From assembly GCF_018343695.1 (NCBI RefSeq), contig NZ_JAGYPJ010000001.1, positions 2,963,992 to 3,027,991 of the forward strand: DNA of 64,000 nucleotides, given 5' to 3'. Shown here in pieces: positions 19,388 to 27,066 of the stretch. The notes under the pieces were generated by a model. It was not told the DNA's origin. It ran no database searches and saw only the letters and a program-made list of their open reading frames with translations. The translations under genes and the position numbers were made by a program. The number at the start of each line of letters is the position of its first letter. Position 1 is the first letter of the stretch. The DNA is from Lederbergia citrisecunda (GTDB lineage Bacteria; Bacillota; Bacilli; Bacillales; Bacillaceae_C).

Positions 19388-19430
19388 AAAGGCATTGGTT
19401 CGAATACCAATGCCTTTCTTTTTTATTTTA
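19388..19430. terminator. Bidirectional terminator between ECF operon and pgl
   Basis: AAAGGCATTGGT pairs perfectly with ACCAATGCCTTT. A CTTTTTTATTTT tail follows on the plus strand, and a weaker TTCCTTTTAGG follows on the minus strand. The convergent pgl gene ends at 19423, within the plus-strand tail. Confidence 0.9.
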
Positions 19431-20460
19431 AAAATTTCACACAGACAACTTCAGGAACCGAAACTTCAGACTCAAGCTTCGTTAATTTTCCAGTCTCCTT
19501 ATCCCTCTTAAATAACACAAGATTTCCCGTATGTTGATTGGAAGCAATCAAGAACGACTCGCTTGGATCTAATACGAAATCACGTGGAAACTCCCCGCCT
19601 GACGGTGTATGTTCAACGAAAGTGAGTTCTCCAGAATCTGCATCAACACTAAATACCGCAATGCTATTATGCCCGCGATTTCCAGTATAAACGAAGCGGC
19701 CGTCTGAAGATATATGGATGGCACTCGCATCATTTGTTTCGGTAAAATCTGACGGGATGGCTCGAATATATTGCTTTTCTGTAAAGCTGCCATCCTCAGC
19801 ATTATAATTTAGAACGACAACTTCTGAACTTAACTCTGTAAGCAAATAAGCCACTTTTCCGTTCGGATGGAAAGCAAGATGGCGCGGACCACTACCTGCT
19901 CTTACTACGAGAGTATTCACTCTTTCGAGAGTATCATTTTCAACTTTATATGTAACAACCTCATCCGTACCAAGATCCGCAACAACAACAAACTTCTTGT
20001 CTGGAGTAAATGCTGTGTAATGGACATGCGGTTTTTCTTGGCGTACGTGTGGGCCTGTCCCTTCGTGTTTATTACTATAGGATACCGAATTTACGCCAGC
20101 TTTATTTATTTTGTATAGCTCAACTGTCCCCTCATGATAATTCCCAGTGACAAGTTCATCTTGATACACGTCTAAATGGCATGGTGGTGCCCCTTCTTGT
20201 ACTTCTACATTTAAAAAACTTAATTCTCCAGTTTCTGAATTAACGGAAAACGCGGCTACCCCACCCGACTTTTCCTGTTGGGCAACAGAATATAAAAAAC
20301 GGTTTTCTTCGCTAATCGCTAAATAGGTAGGACTGCCAACTTTTGCAGCAACTTCGACATTTGTTAGCTCTGCTTTTTCTGTATCTAGAATAAAGCGATA
20401 AATTCCTTCACTTGTTTGCCTAGTATACGTTCCGGCAAACCCTATGTATTTTTGACCCAT
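19423..20460 (-). CDS. pgl: 6-phosphogluconolactonase, beta-propeller type (YkgB-like)
   Basis: A 345-aa cytosolic lactonase that hydrolyses 6-phosphogluconolactone in the oxidative pentose phosphate pathway. It belongs to the seven-bladed propeller family, with repeats such as VGSPTYLAISEENRFLYSV, GPRHLAFHPNGKVAYLLTEL and DASAIHISSDGRFVYTGNRG, and EFPRDFVLDPSESFLIASN near the end. Length and repeats match B. subtilis YkgB. The ATG follows AAAGGGAG. The window also carries gluconokinase and 6-phosphogluconate dehydrogenase, though these are not adjacent. Confidence 0.9.
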   Translation of the reverse strand: MGQKYIGFAGTYTRQTSEGIYRFILDTEKAELTNVEVAAKVGSPTYLAISEENRFLYSVAQQEKSGGVAAFSVNSETGELSFLNVEVQEGAPPCHLDVYQDELVTGNYHEGTVELYKINKAGVNSVSYSNKHEGTGPHVRQEKPHVHYTAFTPDKKFVVVADLGTDEVVTYKVENDTLERVNTLVVRAGSGPRHLAFHPNGKVAYLLTELSSEVVVLNYNAEDGSFTEKQYIRAIPSDFTETNDASAIHISSDGRFVYTGNRGHNSIAVFSVDADSGELTFVEHTPSGGEFPRDFVLDPSESFLIASNQHTGNLVLFKRDKETGKLTKLESEVSVPEVVCVKFLK

Positions 20461-20512
20461 AATATGACTCCCTTTCGAAATTTTCAGTTACTATTATAAC
20501 ATGAATAATAGT

Positions 20513-20554
20513 GAAAGCGCCTTACCATCGACATACAAACTAAAGAACTTTAAC
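20513..20554 (+). repeat. Fragment of dispersed ~150-nt element
   Basis: The segment reads GAAAGCGCCTTACCATCGAC then ATACAAACT, aligning with the first 35-40 bases of the full copies. The rest of the element is missing. It lies upstream of pgl in antisense orientation. Confidence 0.5.
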
Positions 20555-20623
20555 ATATCCGAAGGAAATTTCTTTTACGAGAATTTCTAAAAGGCATTCA
20601 TAGTTTTCCTTATAAATTGAAAA

Positions 20624-20650
20624 TGAAAAGAACGTCCTTTGAGGACGCTC
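20624..20650 (-). terminator. Terminator after nitroreductase gene
   Basis: On the minus strand GAGCGTCCT pairs with AGGACGTTC (G-U allowed) around a CAA loop, and a TTCTTTTCATTTTC tail follows. It lies one base beyond the nitroreductase stop. Confidence 0.8.
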
Positions 20651-20651
20651 C

Positions 20652-21260
20652 TTATTTAAAAACCTTCATTCTCTCTTCAATGCTATTATATTGTTTTTCA
20701 CGCGCACCTGCTGTCGGTTTTCCAAATGGCATTTGTGATATAAGTTTCCAGTTCTCAGGTATATCCCAGATTTTTTGGACTGCCTCATCAATGATTGGGT
20801 TATAGTGCTGCAAGGAAGCGCCATATCCTTCTACTTCCAATGCTGTCCATACAATATATTGAAGCATCCCTGATGATTGCAATGAGTATTCAGGCATTTT
20901 TTCTGCATAAGTTGGAAATTTTTCCTGTAAAGCTCTCACTACTGTTTGATCTTCAAAAAATAAAATGGTTCCATAACCGTTCCGAAAGCCAGCCATTTTT
21001 TCTTCAGTTGGTTTAAAATTTTCAGATGGAACTAATTCTCTTAATGCAGCTTCTGTTATATTCCACAATTTATCATGGTTTTCTCCAAGTAAAATTACTG
21101 CTCGTCCACTTTGAGAATTAAATGATGTCGGAGCATGTTTAATCGCATAAGCAACAATTTCTTCTATGCGCTCATCAGAAATGACTGTTTCTTTACTTAT
21201 CCCATATATGGATCGTCTATTTTCAACTGCCGTATAAAAGGTTTTCTCTGTTTGAATCAT
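20652..21260 (-). CDS. Nitroreductase-family oxidoreductase
   Basis: A 202-aa flavoprotein of the nitroreductase superfamily. It shows RRSIYGISKE near the N-terminus, HAPTSFNSQSGRAVIL and, near the C-terminus, MPFGKPTAGAREK. It would use FMN and NAD(P)H to reduce quinones, nitroaromatics or other electrophiles. It begins 4 bp after the catE-like gene stop, with GAGGAGA in the end of that gene, so the two form one operon. The HxlR-type regulator divergent from that operon suggests induction by quinone or thiol stress, as for catDE and azoreductases in B. subtilis. Confidence 0.87.
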   Translation of the reverse strand: MIQTEKTFYTAVENRRSIYGISKETVISDERIEEIVAYAIKHAPTSFNSQSGRAVILLGENHDKLWNITEAALRELVPSENFKPTEEKMAGFRNGYGTILFFEDQTVVRALQEKFPTYAEKMPEYSLQSSGMLQYIVWTALEVEGYGASLQHYNPIIDEAVQKIWDIPENWKLISQMPFGKPTAGAREKQYNSIEERMKVFK

Positions 21261-21264
21261 TACA

Positions 21265-22113
21265 TTATCTCTCCTCTACTTCTAAAACAATCTCAATTCC
21301 CGAAGGATCTTTCGTTATAATTCTACCATCCTTCTCAGAAAATGAAGCACTTATTTTTTCCAATTGTTTAATGACATTTTGCTTTGCTTCATCGTTAAGC
21401 AATGCTATCGTAAAATATTTCAATCCAGTCGTATTTTCCTCTGGTGCAGGGGCACCTTTACTATTCCATGTATTTAAACCAATATGATGATGGTATTTAT
21501 TTTTAGAAATAAATAGTGCCTGGCCGCCATATCGAAGGACAAGGTCAAATCCAAGCCCGTCACAATAATATTCGCGAGTTTCTTCTAATTCAGCTACCTG
21601 TAAGTGAATATGACCGATAATAGTTTTTTCAGGCATGCCCTTCCAACCAGTTTCAGTAGCTTCCTGTAAGAGATTTTCAATATCCAAAGCAACGGTCGTC
21701 ATATACACTTGATCTTTCTGCCATATCCAGTTATCCGGATCACGATCGATATATATTTCAATACCATTACCTTCTGGGTCTGCTAAATAAAGTGCTTCAC
21801 TTACATGGTGGTCAGACGCCCCTTGCAAAGGATAGCGGGTTTGAATAAAATAATTAACAATATCGGCAAGATGTGAACGATGAGGCAATAGAAATGCGAT
21901 ATGATATAAGCCAGTAGTTCTTGGGTCTCTAGGAGTCGCATCCTTACGTTGTTCAAGTACTAATAAGGCAGTTTCTCCATCTGTTGATATCGAAGCTTTT
22001 TCATTTGTTCGCTCAATTACTTTAAATCCGAGAACTTTTTCATAAAATTCCACTGTTCTATCAAGATCTTTGACTGTTAACACAGCTTGTTTTATAACAG
22101 AGGGTTGTGTCAT
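21265..22113 (-). CDS. catE: Catechol-2,3-dioxygenase-like VOC protein (CatE)
   Basis: A 282-aa two-domain vicinal-oxygen-chelate protein. Each half carries a metal ligand set: SEALYLADPEGNGIEIYIDR in the first half, and IGHIHLQVAEL plus YHHHIGLNTW in the second. The whole length follows B. subtilis CatE (YfiE), an extradiol dioxygenase for catechol detoxification. A glyoxalase role is possible but less likely. The ATG follows AAAGGAGG. Its promoter region is shared with a divergent HxlR regulator, matching the YodB/CatR control known for catDE; the catD partner is replaced here by a nitroreductase. Confidence 0.87.
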   Translation of the reverse strand: MTQPSVIKQAVLTVKDLDRTVEFYEKVLGFKVIERTNEKASISTDGETALLVLEQRKDATPRDPRTTGLYHIAFLLPHRSHLADIVNYFIQTRYPLQGASDHHVSEALYLADPEGNGIEIYIDRDPDNWIWQKDQVYMTTVALDIENLLQEATETGWKGMPEKTIIGHIHLQVAELEETREYYCDGLGFDLVLRYGGQALFISKNKYHHHIGLNTWNSKGAPAPEENTTGLKYFTIALLNDEAKQNVIKQLEKISASFSEKDGRIITKDPSGIEIVLEVEER

Positions 22114-22131
22114 TTTATTGTCCTCCTTTTA

Positions 22132-22146
22132 CTTACTTTATGTAAG
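22132..22146. promoter_or_regulatory. Candidate HxlR-type operator
   Basis: CTTAC-TTTAT-GTAAG is a perfect inverted repeat, 19 bp upstream of the catE start and between the divergent genes. Similar short TTAC/GTAA palindromes are bound by YodB and related HxlR/DUF24 regulators. The binder is inferred. Confidence 0.55.
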
Positions 22147-22251
22147 CAACTTTATTATAATTATGTTATACTGTCAAGCAAGGGCTAATTAAAATAAATA
22201 ATAGGTATTTGATAAAGCAAATGGTATAATTTAATCAGCGAGGTGAGTATT

Positions 22252-22584
22252 ATGAATAATTCGTTATGCCCAAGATTTGAAAAAGCAATGAGTATATTGG
22301 GTCAACGCTGGACGGGATTAATTATTCACCAGCTTTTAAACGGACCCCAGCGTTTTTGTACAGTCGAAGCTGCAATGCCCATTAGTGCTCGAGTTCTATC
22401 TGAAAGATTAAAGGACTTAGAGCAAGAAGGTATTGTCAAACGCCAAGTATATCCTGAAACTCCTGTGAGGATTGAATATTCCTTAACGGATAAGGGAATG
22501 GCCCTTGCCCCTTTGATGAAGGAAATAGAAAAATGGGGCGAAAACTGGTTAGAAATTGATACTGAAGAACATATTAATTTATAA
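22252..22584 (+). CDS. HxlR-family redox-sensing repressor (YodB/CatR-like)
   Basis: A 110-aa winged-helix protein of the HxlR/DUF24 family. The N-terminus NNSLCPRFEKAMSILGQRWTGLIIHQLL has the conserved cysteine used by YodB and CatR for thiol-based sensing of quinones, diamide or hypochlorite. The wing (VYPETPVRIEYSLTDKG) is typical. I chose the ATG at 22252, with GAGGTG six bases upstream, over a GTG at 22243. It is divergent from catE-nitroreductase, its probable targets. Only this one conserved cysteine is clearly visible. Confidence 0.88.
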   Translation: MNNSLCPRFEKAMSILGQRWTGLIIHQLLNGPQRFCTVEAAMPISARVLSERLKDLEQEGIVKRQVYPETPVRIEYSLTDKGMALAPLMKEIEKWGENWLEIDTEEHINL

Positions 22585-22625
22585 AGCCGCATTCCCGAAA
22601 ACGGGAGTGCCGGCTTCTTTATTTT
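22583..22625 (+). terminator. Terminator after HxlR regulator gene
   Basis: AAGCCGCATTCCCG pairs with CGGGAGTGCCGGCTT around an AAAA loop, with small mismatches. A CTTTATTTTA tail follows. It starts at the stop codon. Confidence 0.8.
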
Positions 22626-22676
22626 AACTAATTATTTTCGTAATATGTAGTTATTAACTCTGGGAGGTAATGGAGA

Positions 22677-23912
22677 ATGAAAAACGATATCATACAACGC
22701 TTTGTTACATATGTAAAAATCAATACTCAATCAGATGAAAATAGTCCTACATGCCCGTCTACTTCTGGTCAGCTGACTCTTGCGAATAAGCTTGTCGATG
22801 AATTGAAAACAATCGGAATGGAAGAAGTGTCGATTGATGAAAATGGCTATGTAATGGCAACACTTCCTGCAAATACAGAGAAAAAAGTTCCAACAATTGG
22901 GTTTTTGGCTCATGTAGACACCGCAACTGATTTTACTGGCGAAGGTGTAAACCCACAAATTGTTGAAGGATACGATGGAAACGATCTTGTTTTGAACGAA
23001 GAGACCAATTTCGTCCTTTCTACTAAAGATTTTCCAGCACTCACTAATTATAAGAGTCACACGCTCATCACTACGGATGGAACGACTCTTTTAGGTGCAG
23101 ATAATAAAGCTGGAATTGCTGAAATTATGACAGCGATGGATTATTTAATCAAACATCCTGAAATCAAGCATGGAAAAATTCGTGTGGCCTTTACTCCTGA
23201 CGAAGAAATTGGCCGTGGTCCACATAAATTTGACGTAGAAAAATTCAATGCGGATTTTGCGTATACGATGGATGGCGGACCAATTGGTGAATTACAATAT
23301 GAAAGCTTTAATGCAGCTGGGCTGAAGCTTACTTTCCGCGGAACGAACATCCACCCAGGTACTGCGAAAGGAACAATGGTCAATGCTGCAAAAATCGCGA
23401 TGGAATTTCACAACGCGTTGCCTTCAGATGAAGCTCCCGAGTTGACTGAAGAATATGAGGGTTTCTATCATTTGCTTTCGTTTCACGGAGATGTAGAAGA
23501 AACAAAGCTTGCTTACATCATTAGAGATTTTGACCGTAAGAATTTCGAAGCAAGAAAAGCTCTTGTTGAAAGAATTGTTTCTGATCTTCGCGAAAAATAT
23601 GGGCAAGATCGGATTACAATCGATATGAATGATCAATATTACAATATGAAAGAAAAGATTGAACCGGTTAAAGAAATTGTCGACATTGCCTCTGATGCAA
23701 TGAAGAGTCTCGACATTGAACCGATTGTCTCCCCTATTCGCGGCGGTACAGACGGTTCGCAATTATCATACATGGGACTTCCAACGCCGAACATATTTAC
23801 AGGCGGAGAAAACTTCCATGGACCATATGAATTTATTTCCGTTGATAATATGGAAAAAGCGGTTCATGTCATTGTAGAGATTTGTAAATTATTCGAGGAA
23901 CGTGCAGAATAG
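22677..23912 (+). CDS. pepT: Peptidase T (tripeptidase)
   Basis: A 411-aa zinc aminotripeptidase of the M20 family that removes N-terminal residues from tripeptides. Metal-site motifs are present in order: [39 protein letters not shown] and a C-terminal GGTDGSQLS...FHGPYEF. Length matches PepT. The ATG follows GGGAGG. It is monocistronic; no terminator of its own is obvious before the pyrP leader. Confidence 0.95.
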   Translation: MKNDIIQRFVTYVKINTQSDENSPTCPSTSGQLTLANKLVDELKTIGMEEVSIDENGYVMATLPANTEKKVPTIGFLAHVDTATDFTGEGVNPQIVEGYDGNDLVLNEETNFVLSTKDFPALTNYKSHTLITTDGTTLLGADNKAGIAEIMTAMDYLIKHPEIKHGKIRVAFTPDEEIGRGPHKFDVEKFNADFAYTMDGGPIGELQYESFNAAGLKLTFRGTNIHPGTAKGTMVNAAKIAMEFHNALPSDEAPELTEEYEGFYHLLSFHGDVEETKLAYIIRDFDRKNFEARKALVERIVSDLREKYGQDRITIDMNDQYYNMKEKIEPVKEIVDIASDAMKSLDIEPIVSPIRGGTDGSQLSYMGLPTPNIFTGGENFHGPYEFISVDNMEKAVHVIVEICKLFEERAE

Positions 23913-23956
23913 GAAATATTTTCGCAAAATTATTGCAGATAAACAAATAAAAAGTA

Positions 23957-23985
23957 TTGACTTATCTTTTCGCTACTGCAATAAT
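23957..23985 (+). promoter_or_regulatory. pyrP promoter
   Basis: TTGACT (23957-23962) and AATAAT (23980-23985) are 17 bp apart. Transcription would start around 23993 and include the PyrR attenuator that follows. Confidence 0.7.
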
Positions 23986-24009
23986 ACATAAGACAAAAGA
24001 ATCAGTTTA

Positions 24010-24144
24010 CCTTTAAAACAGTCCTGTGAGGCTGACAAGGTTGCATGCGCATATTAACTATGCGTGTAATTTCTGCATACAGATGATGTAAACATCCGAT
24101 TATTATGCACCTTGCCGAGCTTAGGACAAGGTGCTTTTTATTTT
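24010..24144 (+). promoter_or_regulatory. PyrR-binding attenuator of pyrP
   Basis: The PyrR anti-antiterminator hairpin is ACCTTTAAAACAGTCC-TGTGA-GGCTGACAAGGT, with the conserved loop and bulge; the outer ACCTT pairs with AAGGT. CAAGGTTGCA (about 24036-24045) can alternatively pair with TGCACCTTG (24106-24114) as antiterminator. The terminator GCACCTTG...CAAGGTGC (24107-24134) with TTTTTATTTT follows. With UMP-PyrR bound, termination is expected. Confidence 0.9.
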
Positions 24145-24196
24145 GTCCAAGGTATAAGCATCTGATCTAAGATTAATAAAAAGGGAGAGATATCGG

Positions 24197-25477
24197 ATGA
24201 AAAACAGAGAAATCCAAGTAGACGAACGCTTACCATTATTACAAAGTTTACCTTTAAGCTTACAGCACTTATTCGCTATGTTCGGTTCTACAGTATTAGT
24301 ACCATTATTGTTCGGAATAAATCCTGCCATTTGTTTGTTGATGAACGGGATTGGAACACTTATCTATATTTATATTACAAAAGGAAAAATACCAGCTTAT
24401 CTTGGTTCCAGCTTTGCGTTCATCTCACCAGTCTTGTTCGTATTAAATGAACATAACGGTGCAGAAGGATACAGCTACGCTCTTGGTGGATTCCTTCTAG
24501 TCGGTATTGTATTGCTACTTGTAGGTCTAATAATTAAAGTAGCTGGCACAAAATGGATTGATGTCATTTTTCCACCAGCTGCAATGGGTGCAATTGTAGC
24601 GGTTATTGGATTGGAATTACTTCCAGTCGCTGGAATTATGGCTGGATTGGTAAAACCTTCAGATGTAACTGGTGCCTGGTCACCTGATCCAAAAGTGATT
24701 ACAGTCTCATTATTGACTCTTGGTTTAACAATCCTTTATTGGGTACTATTGAGGGGATTTCTAAAAATCATCCCAATCTTACTGGGAATTATTTCCGGCT
24801 ATATCATTGCTGCATTTGCAGGATTAGTTGATCTTTCAGGAGTAAAAGATGCTAGCATGTTTGCTCTTCCTACGTTTTATCAAATTAAGTTTAATTGGTC
24901 TGATATGGTCGTTATTTTACCAGCGGCTCTTGTATTACTGCCAGAACATATTGGACATCTAATTGTGACAGGTAATATTGTTAAAAAAGACCTCGTCAAA
25001 GATCCTGGTCTTGACCGCTCATTTATGGGAAATGGTATTTCAACCATCATTTCCAGCTTTGCAGGTTCAACACCGAATACTACTTACGGAGAAAACATTG
25101 GAGTTCTTGCCATCACAAGAGTATACTCCACTTGGATTATTGGAGGAGCCGCGGTTATTGCCATTTTCCTTTCCTTCTTTGGAAAACTAGCAGCCTTAAT
25201 TCAAGCAATCCCAGTATCAGTTATGGGTGGAATTTCACTATTACTTTTCGGAATCATCGCGGTTAGTGGTCTACGTATATTAGTTGAATCAAAAGTAGAT
25301 TATAGTCTTTCACATAACCTCATCCTAACTTGCGTAGTTTTAGCAATCGGTATTAGTGGCGCTACAATTCATATCGGTTCTGTAGAATTAAAAGGAATGG
25401 GTCTTGCAACAATCGTTGCTATCCTACTAAGCTTGTTCTTTAAACTTCTTGAAAAACTAAAATTAACGAACGATTAA
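24197..25477 (+). CDS. pyrP: Uracil permease
   Basis: A 426-aa proton symporter of the NCS2/UraA family with about 14 hydrophobic segments. Family signatures include LQHLFAMFGSTVLVPLLFGI at the start, AYLGSSFAFISPV, and the helix-10 region GSTPNTTYGENIGVLAITRVYS. It imports uracil for salvage. In B. subtilis pyrP heads the pyr operon with pyrR; here it stands alone and ends at its own terminator. The PyrR attenuator shows that it remains in the pyrimidine regulon. The ATG follows AGGGAGAG. Confidence 0.94.
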   Translation: MKNREIQVDERLPLLQSLPLSLQHLFAMFGSTVLVPLLFGINPAICLLMNGIGTLIYIYITKGKIPAYLGSSFAFISPVLFVLNEHNGAEGYSYALGGFLLVGIVLLLVGLIIKVAGTKWIDVIFPPAAMGAIVAVIGLELLPVAGIMAGLVKPSDVTGAWSPDPKVITVSLLTLGLTILYWVLLRGFLKIIPILLGIISGYIIAAFAGLVDLSGVKDASMFALPTFYQIKFNWSDMVVILPAALVLLPEHIGHLIVTGNIVKKDLVKDPGLDRSFMGNGISTIISSFAGSTPNTTYGENIGVLAITRVYSTWIIGGAAVIAIFLSFFGKLAALIQAIPVSVMGGISLLLFGIIAVSGLRILVESKVDYSLSHNLILTCVVLAIGISGATIHIGSVELKGMGLATIVAILLSLFFKLLEKLKLTND

Positions 25478-25484
25478 TAAAGTA

Positions 25485-25523
25485 CCCCTGAAGTTGATTT
25501 TTTGAACTTCAGGGGTTTTTTTT
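25485..25523 (+). terminator. pyrP terminator
   Basis: CCCCTGAAGTT and AACTTCAGGGG form a perfect 11-bp stem, followed by eight T residues. Confidence 0.95.
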
Positions 25524-25627
25524 GAATATATCAAATTGATTTCTAGTTCTTGGTGGCTTTCATACATAGTTTCGTGATTTCCACATGTTATTCGCTGTAC
25601 TAACGGGGTGGCGCTTTACGGATGAAT

Positions 25628-26040
25628 CTATTCGCAGTGGACCCAATTCTATTCGCCGTCGGAGCTCGTCTATTCGTCGTCGAAGTGATTCTATTCGCCT
25701 TCAGGACTGGTCTATTGCCAATCTCGCACATATTTTCACAGTTCACTCATTCTATTTGATGTTCTGAGTATTCTATTAGACATTTTGCCTATTCTACTAG
25801 ATGTTTCAGGCATACTATTAGGTGATTTTAAGTTTTTATTAGCCCATTCGTTCAGTATATTAGCCGCTTTAGGATTCTATTAGCTATTTCAGACATCCTA
25901 TTAGCCGTTATACATTTCTATTAGCCATTTCAGACGCTCTATTAGCCGTTATTCGTTTCTATTAGCCATTTCAGACGCTCTATTAGCCGTTATTCGTTTC
26001 TATTAGCTATTTCAGAAATTCTATTAGCATTTTTACAATT
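25628..26040. repeat. Degenerate 20/21-bp tandem repeat, about 20 units
   Basis: Each unit begins CTATTAGCC or a variant (CTATTCGCC, CTATTAGAC, CTACTAGAT). Unit starts fall at 25628, 25649, 25670, 25691, 25712, (25733), 25752, 25773, 25794, 25815, 25836, 25857, 25877, 25898, 25918, 25939, 25959, 25980, 26000 and 26021. The first part has a strict 21-bp step. From 25857 onward the step alternates 20 and 21, forming a nearly identical 41-bp super-repeat. The first nine bases are conserved and the remainder varies. Confidence 0.88.
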
Positions 26041-26100
26041 GTAGATCGGAAACTGATATTTTTCTCAATTTATAATTGATGTCATCTGTGTAAGGATATA

Positions 26101-26919
26101 TCAATTATAAATCTTCACTCTATCCTTAAGTTCCGCCATCTTCTCTTCATAGTACGTAGAATAATTCGTCACTTCCATCCCCTTTTCCCTAGCATACACA
26201 ATCAATTCCGCGATGTGCTCCAGTTTAGGATCATAGCGAATGCTACTCCAATCATGACTGCAGTAAACAAAATCTAACTGATTCTCGCTGGCGTAATCAA
26301 TATCCTTTTTTACCCACTTAATATATTCACCGATATTGTTCCAGCCGAGTTTTTCTCTAGCAATGCAGTCCTGCCACCCGTGCAGAGGGCATTCTAGTAT
26401 TTCTGGAAAACCTTGTGGTTCATAAAAATACGGTTGCCATTCAAAAGGAACAGGTTGCCAATCTTTTTCATTTCGTCCAGCTGATCGAACAAACTTAATT
26501 CCATTTTCACGCAAAACCGCCAACAAATCTAGACGGTCACTTAAACCACGGTAATAATTATAAGGAGCTGTAAATCCAATACCTTCAACACCTAATAGAT
26601 CTTTAAGTACTTTTTGCCCTTTACTGATTTCTTCGCATACTTCTTCAAAGGTGCCACTAGGAAAAATCGTTATACCCTCCTCATTTTCCTGAACGACTGT
26701 TTTTAATAAAACATGTGAGTACGTATGTTGATGAAATTCCAAGTAACCTTGGTTCAAAACTTCTTGAGCAGCCGCAACATTTCTCTCCAATGTTTTTCCA
26801 ACAATAAAAATACTTGCTTGGGCATCAAGACTTTTATGTACTTCTGATGCTGCATTAAAAAATATCTCGGTTGATTCATCTTGAGATTCCACATCATAAC
26901 CTATCAAGAATTTAGGCAT
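26101..26919 (-). CDS. Polysaccharide deacetylase family protein (NodB fold)
   Basis: A 272-aa protein resembling the NodB/carbohydrate-esterase 4 fold. It starts with FLIGYDVES, containing the first Asp, has the metal-ligand region FHQHTYSHVLL and GFTAPYNYYRG, and a late VYCSHDWSS segment. Such enzymes remove acetyl or formyl groups from sugars. There is no signal peptide, so the substrate should be cytosolic. It is divergent from a sugar aminotransferase gene, with a shared inverted-repeat pair between them. The precise substrate is unknown. Confidence 0.82.
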   Translation of the reverse strand: MPKFLIGYDVESQDESTEIFFNAASEVHKSLDAQASIFIVGKTLERNVAAAQEVLNQGYLEFHQHTYSHVLLKTVVQENEEGITIFPSGTFEEVCEEISKGQKVLKDLLGVEGIGFTAPYNYYRGLSDRLDLLAVLRENGIKFVRSAGRNEKDWQPVPFEWQPYFYEPQGFPEILECPLHGWQDCIAREKLGWNNIGEYIKWVKKDIDYASENQLDFVYCSHDWSSIRYDPKLEHIAELIVYAREKGMEVTNYSTYYEEKMAELKDRVKIYN

Positions 26920-26944
26920 ACAACCTCACCCCATTATTTTATTT

Positions 26945-27034
26945 AGTAAATTATATAAAATCTTTTTAAGATTGTATATGGATCTTTAAAATAATATGAG
27001 TTTACAGTTAATCTATTCCATCATATAATTTACT
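26945..27034. promoter_or_regulatory. Paired inverted operators between deacetylase and aminotransferase
   Basis: AGTAAATTATAT (26945-26956) and its exact reverse complement ATATAATTTACT (27023-27034) lie 66 bp apart in the divergent promoter region. A perfect 12-bp match is unlikely by chance even in AT-rich DNA, and suggests one regulator serving both genes, possibly the nearby ROK protein. Confidence 0.55.
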
Positions 27035-27066
27035 CAGGAAATTAATTACTAGAAGGAGGAAAAATC

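Larger units (their letters stand above)
25478..26100. other. Noncoding region with minisatellite
   Basis: The 623-bp gap contains the pyrP terminator, then about 100 bp of unassigned sequence, then the 20/21-bp tandem repeat array described separately, then about 60 bp of AT-rich sequence. Open frames inside the array are by-products of the 21-bp period. Confidence 0.7.

Noticed and set aside
25585-25767. 60-codon open frame with SIRRRS-type repeats
   Set aside because: It lies in the 21-bp tandem repeat, where the period is a multiple of three and keeps frames open. There is no ribosome binding site, and the unit shift to 20 bp later destroys any frame.
25628-26040. CRISPR array
   Set aside because: Repeats are nine conserved bases within a 20/21-bp step, too short for CRISPR repeats. 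The spacers are about 12 bp and no cas genes are present.
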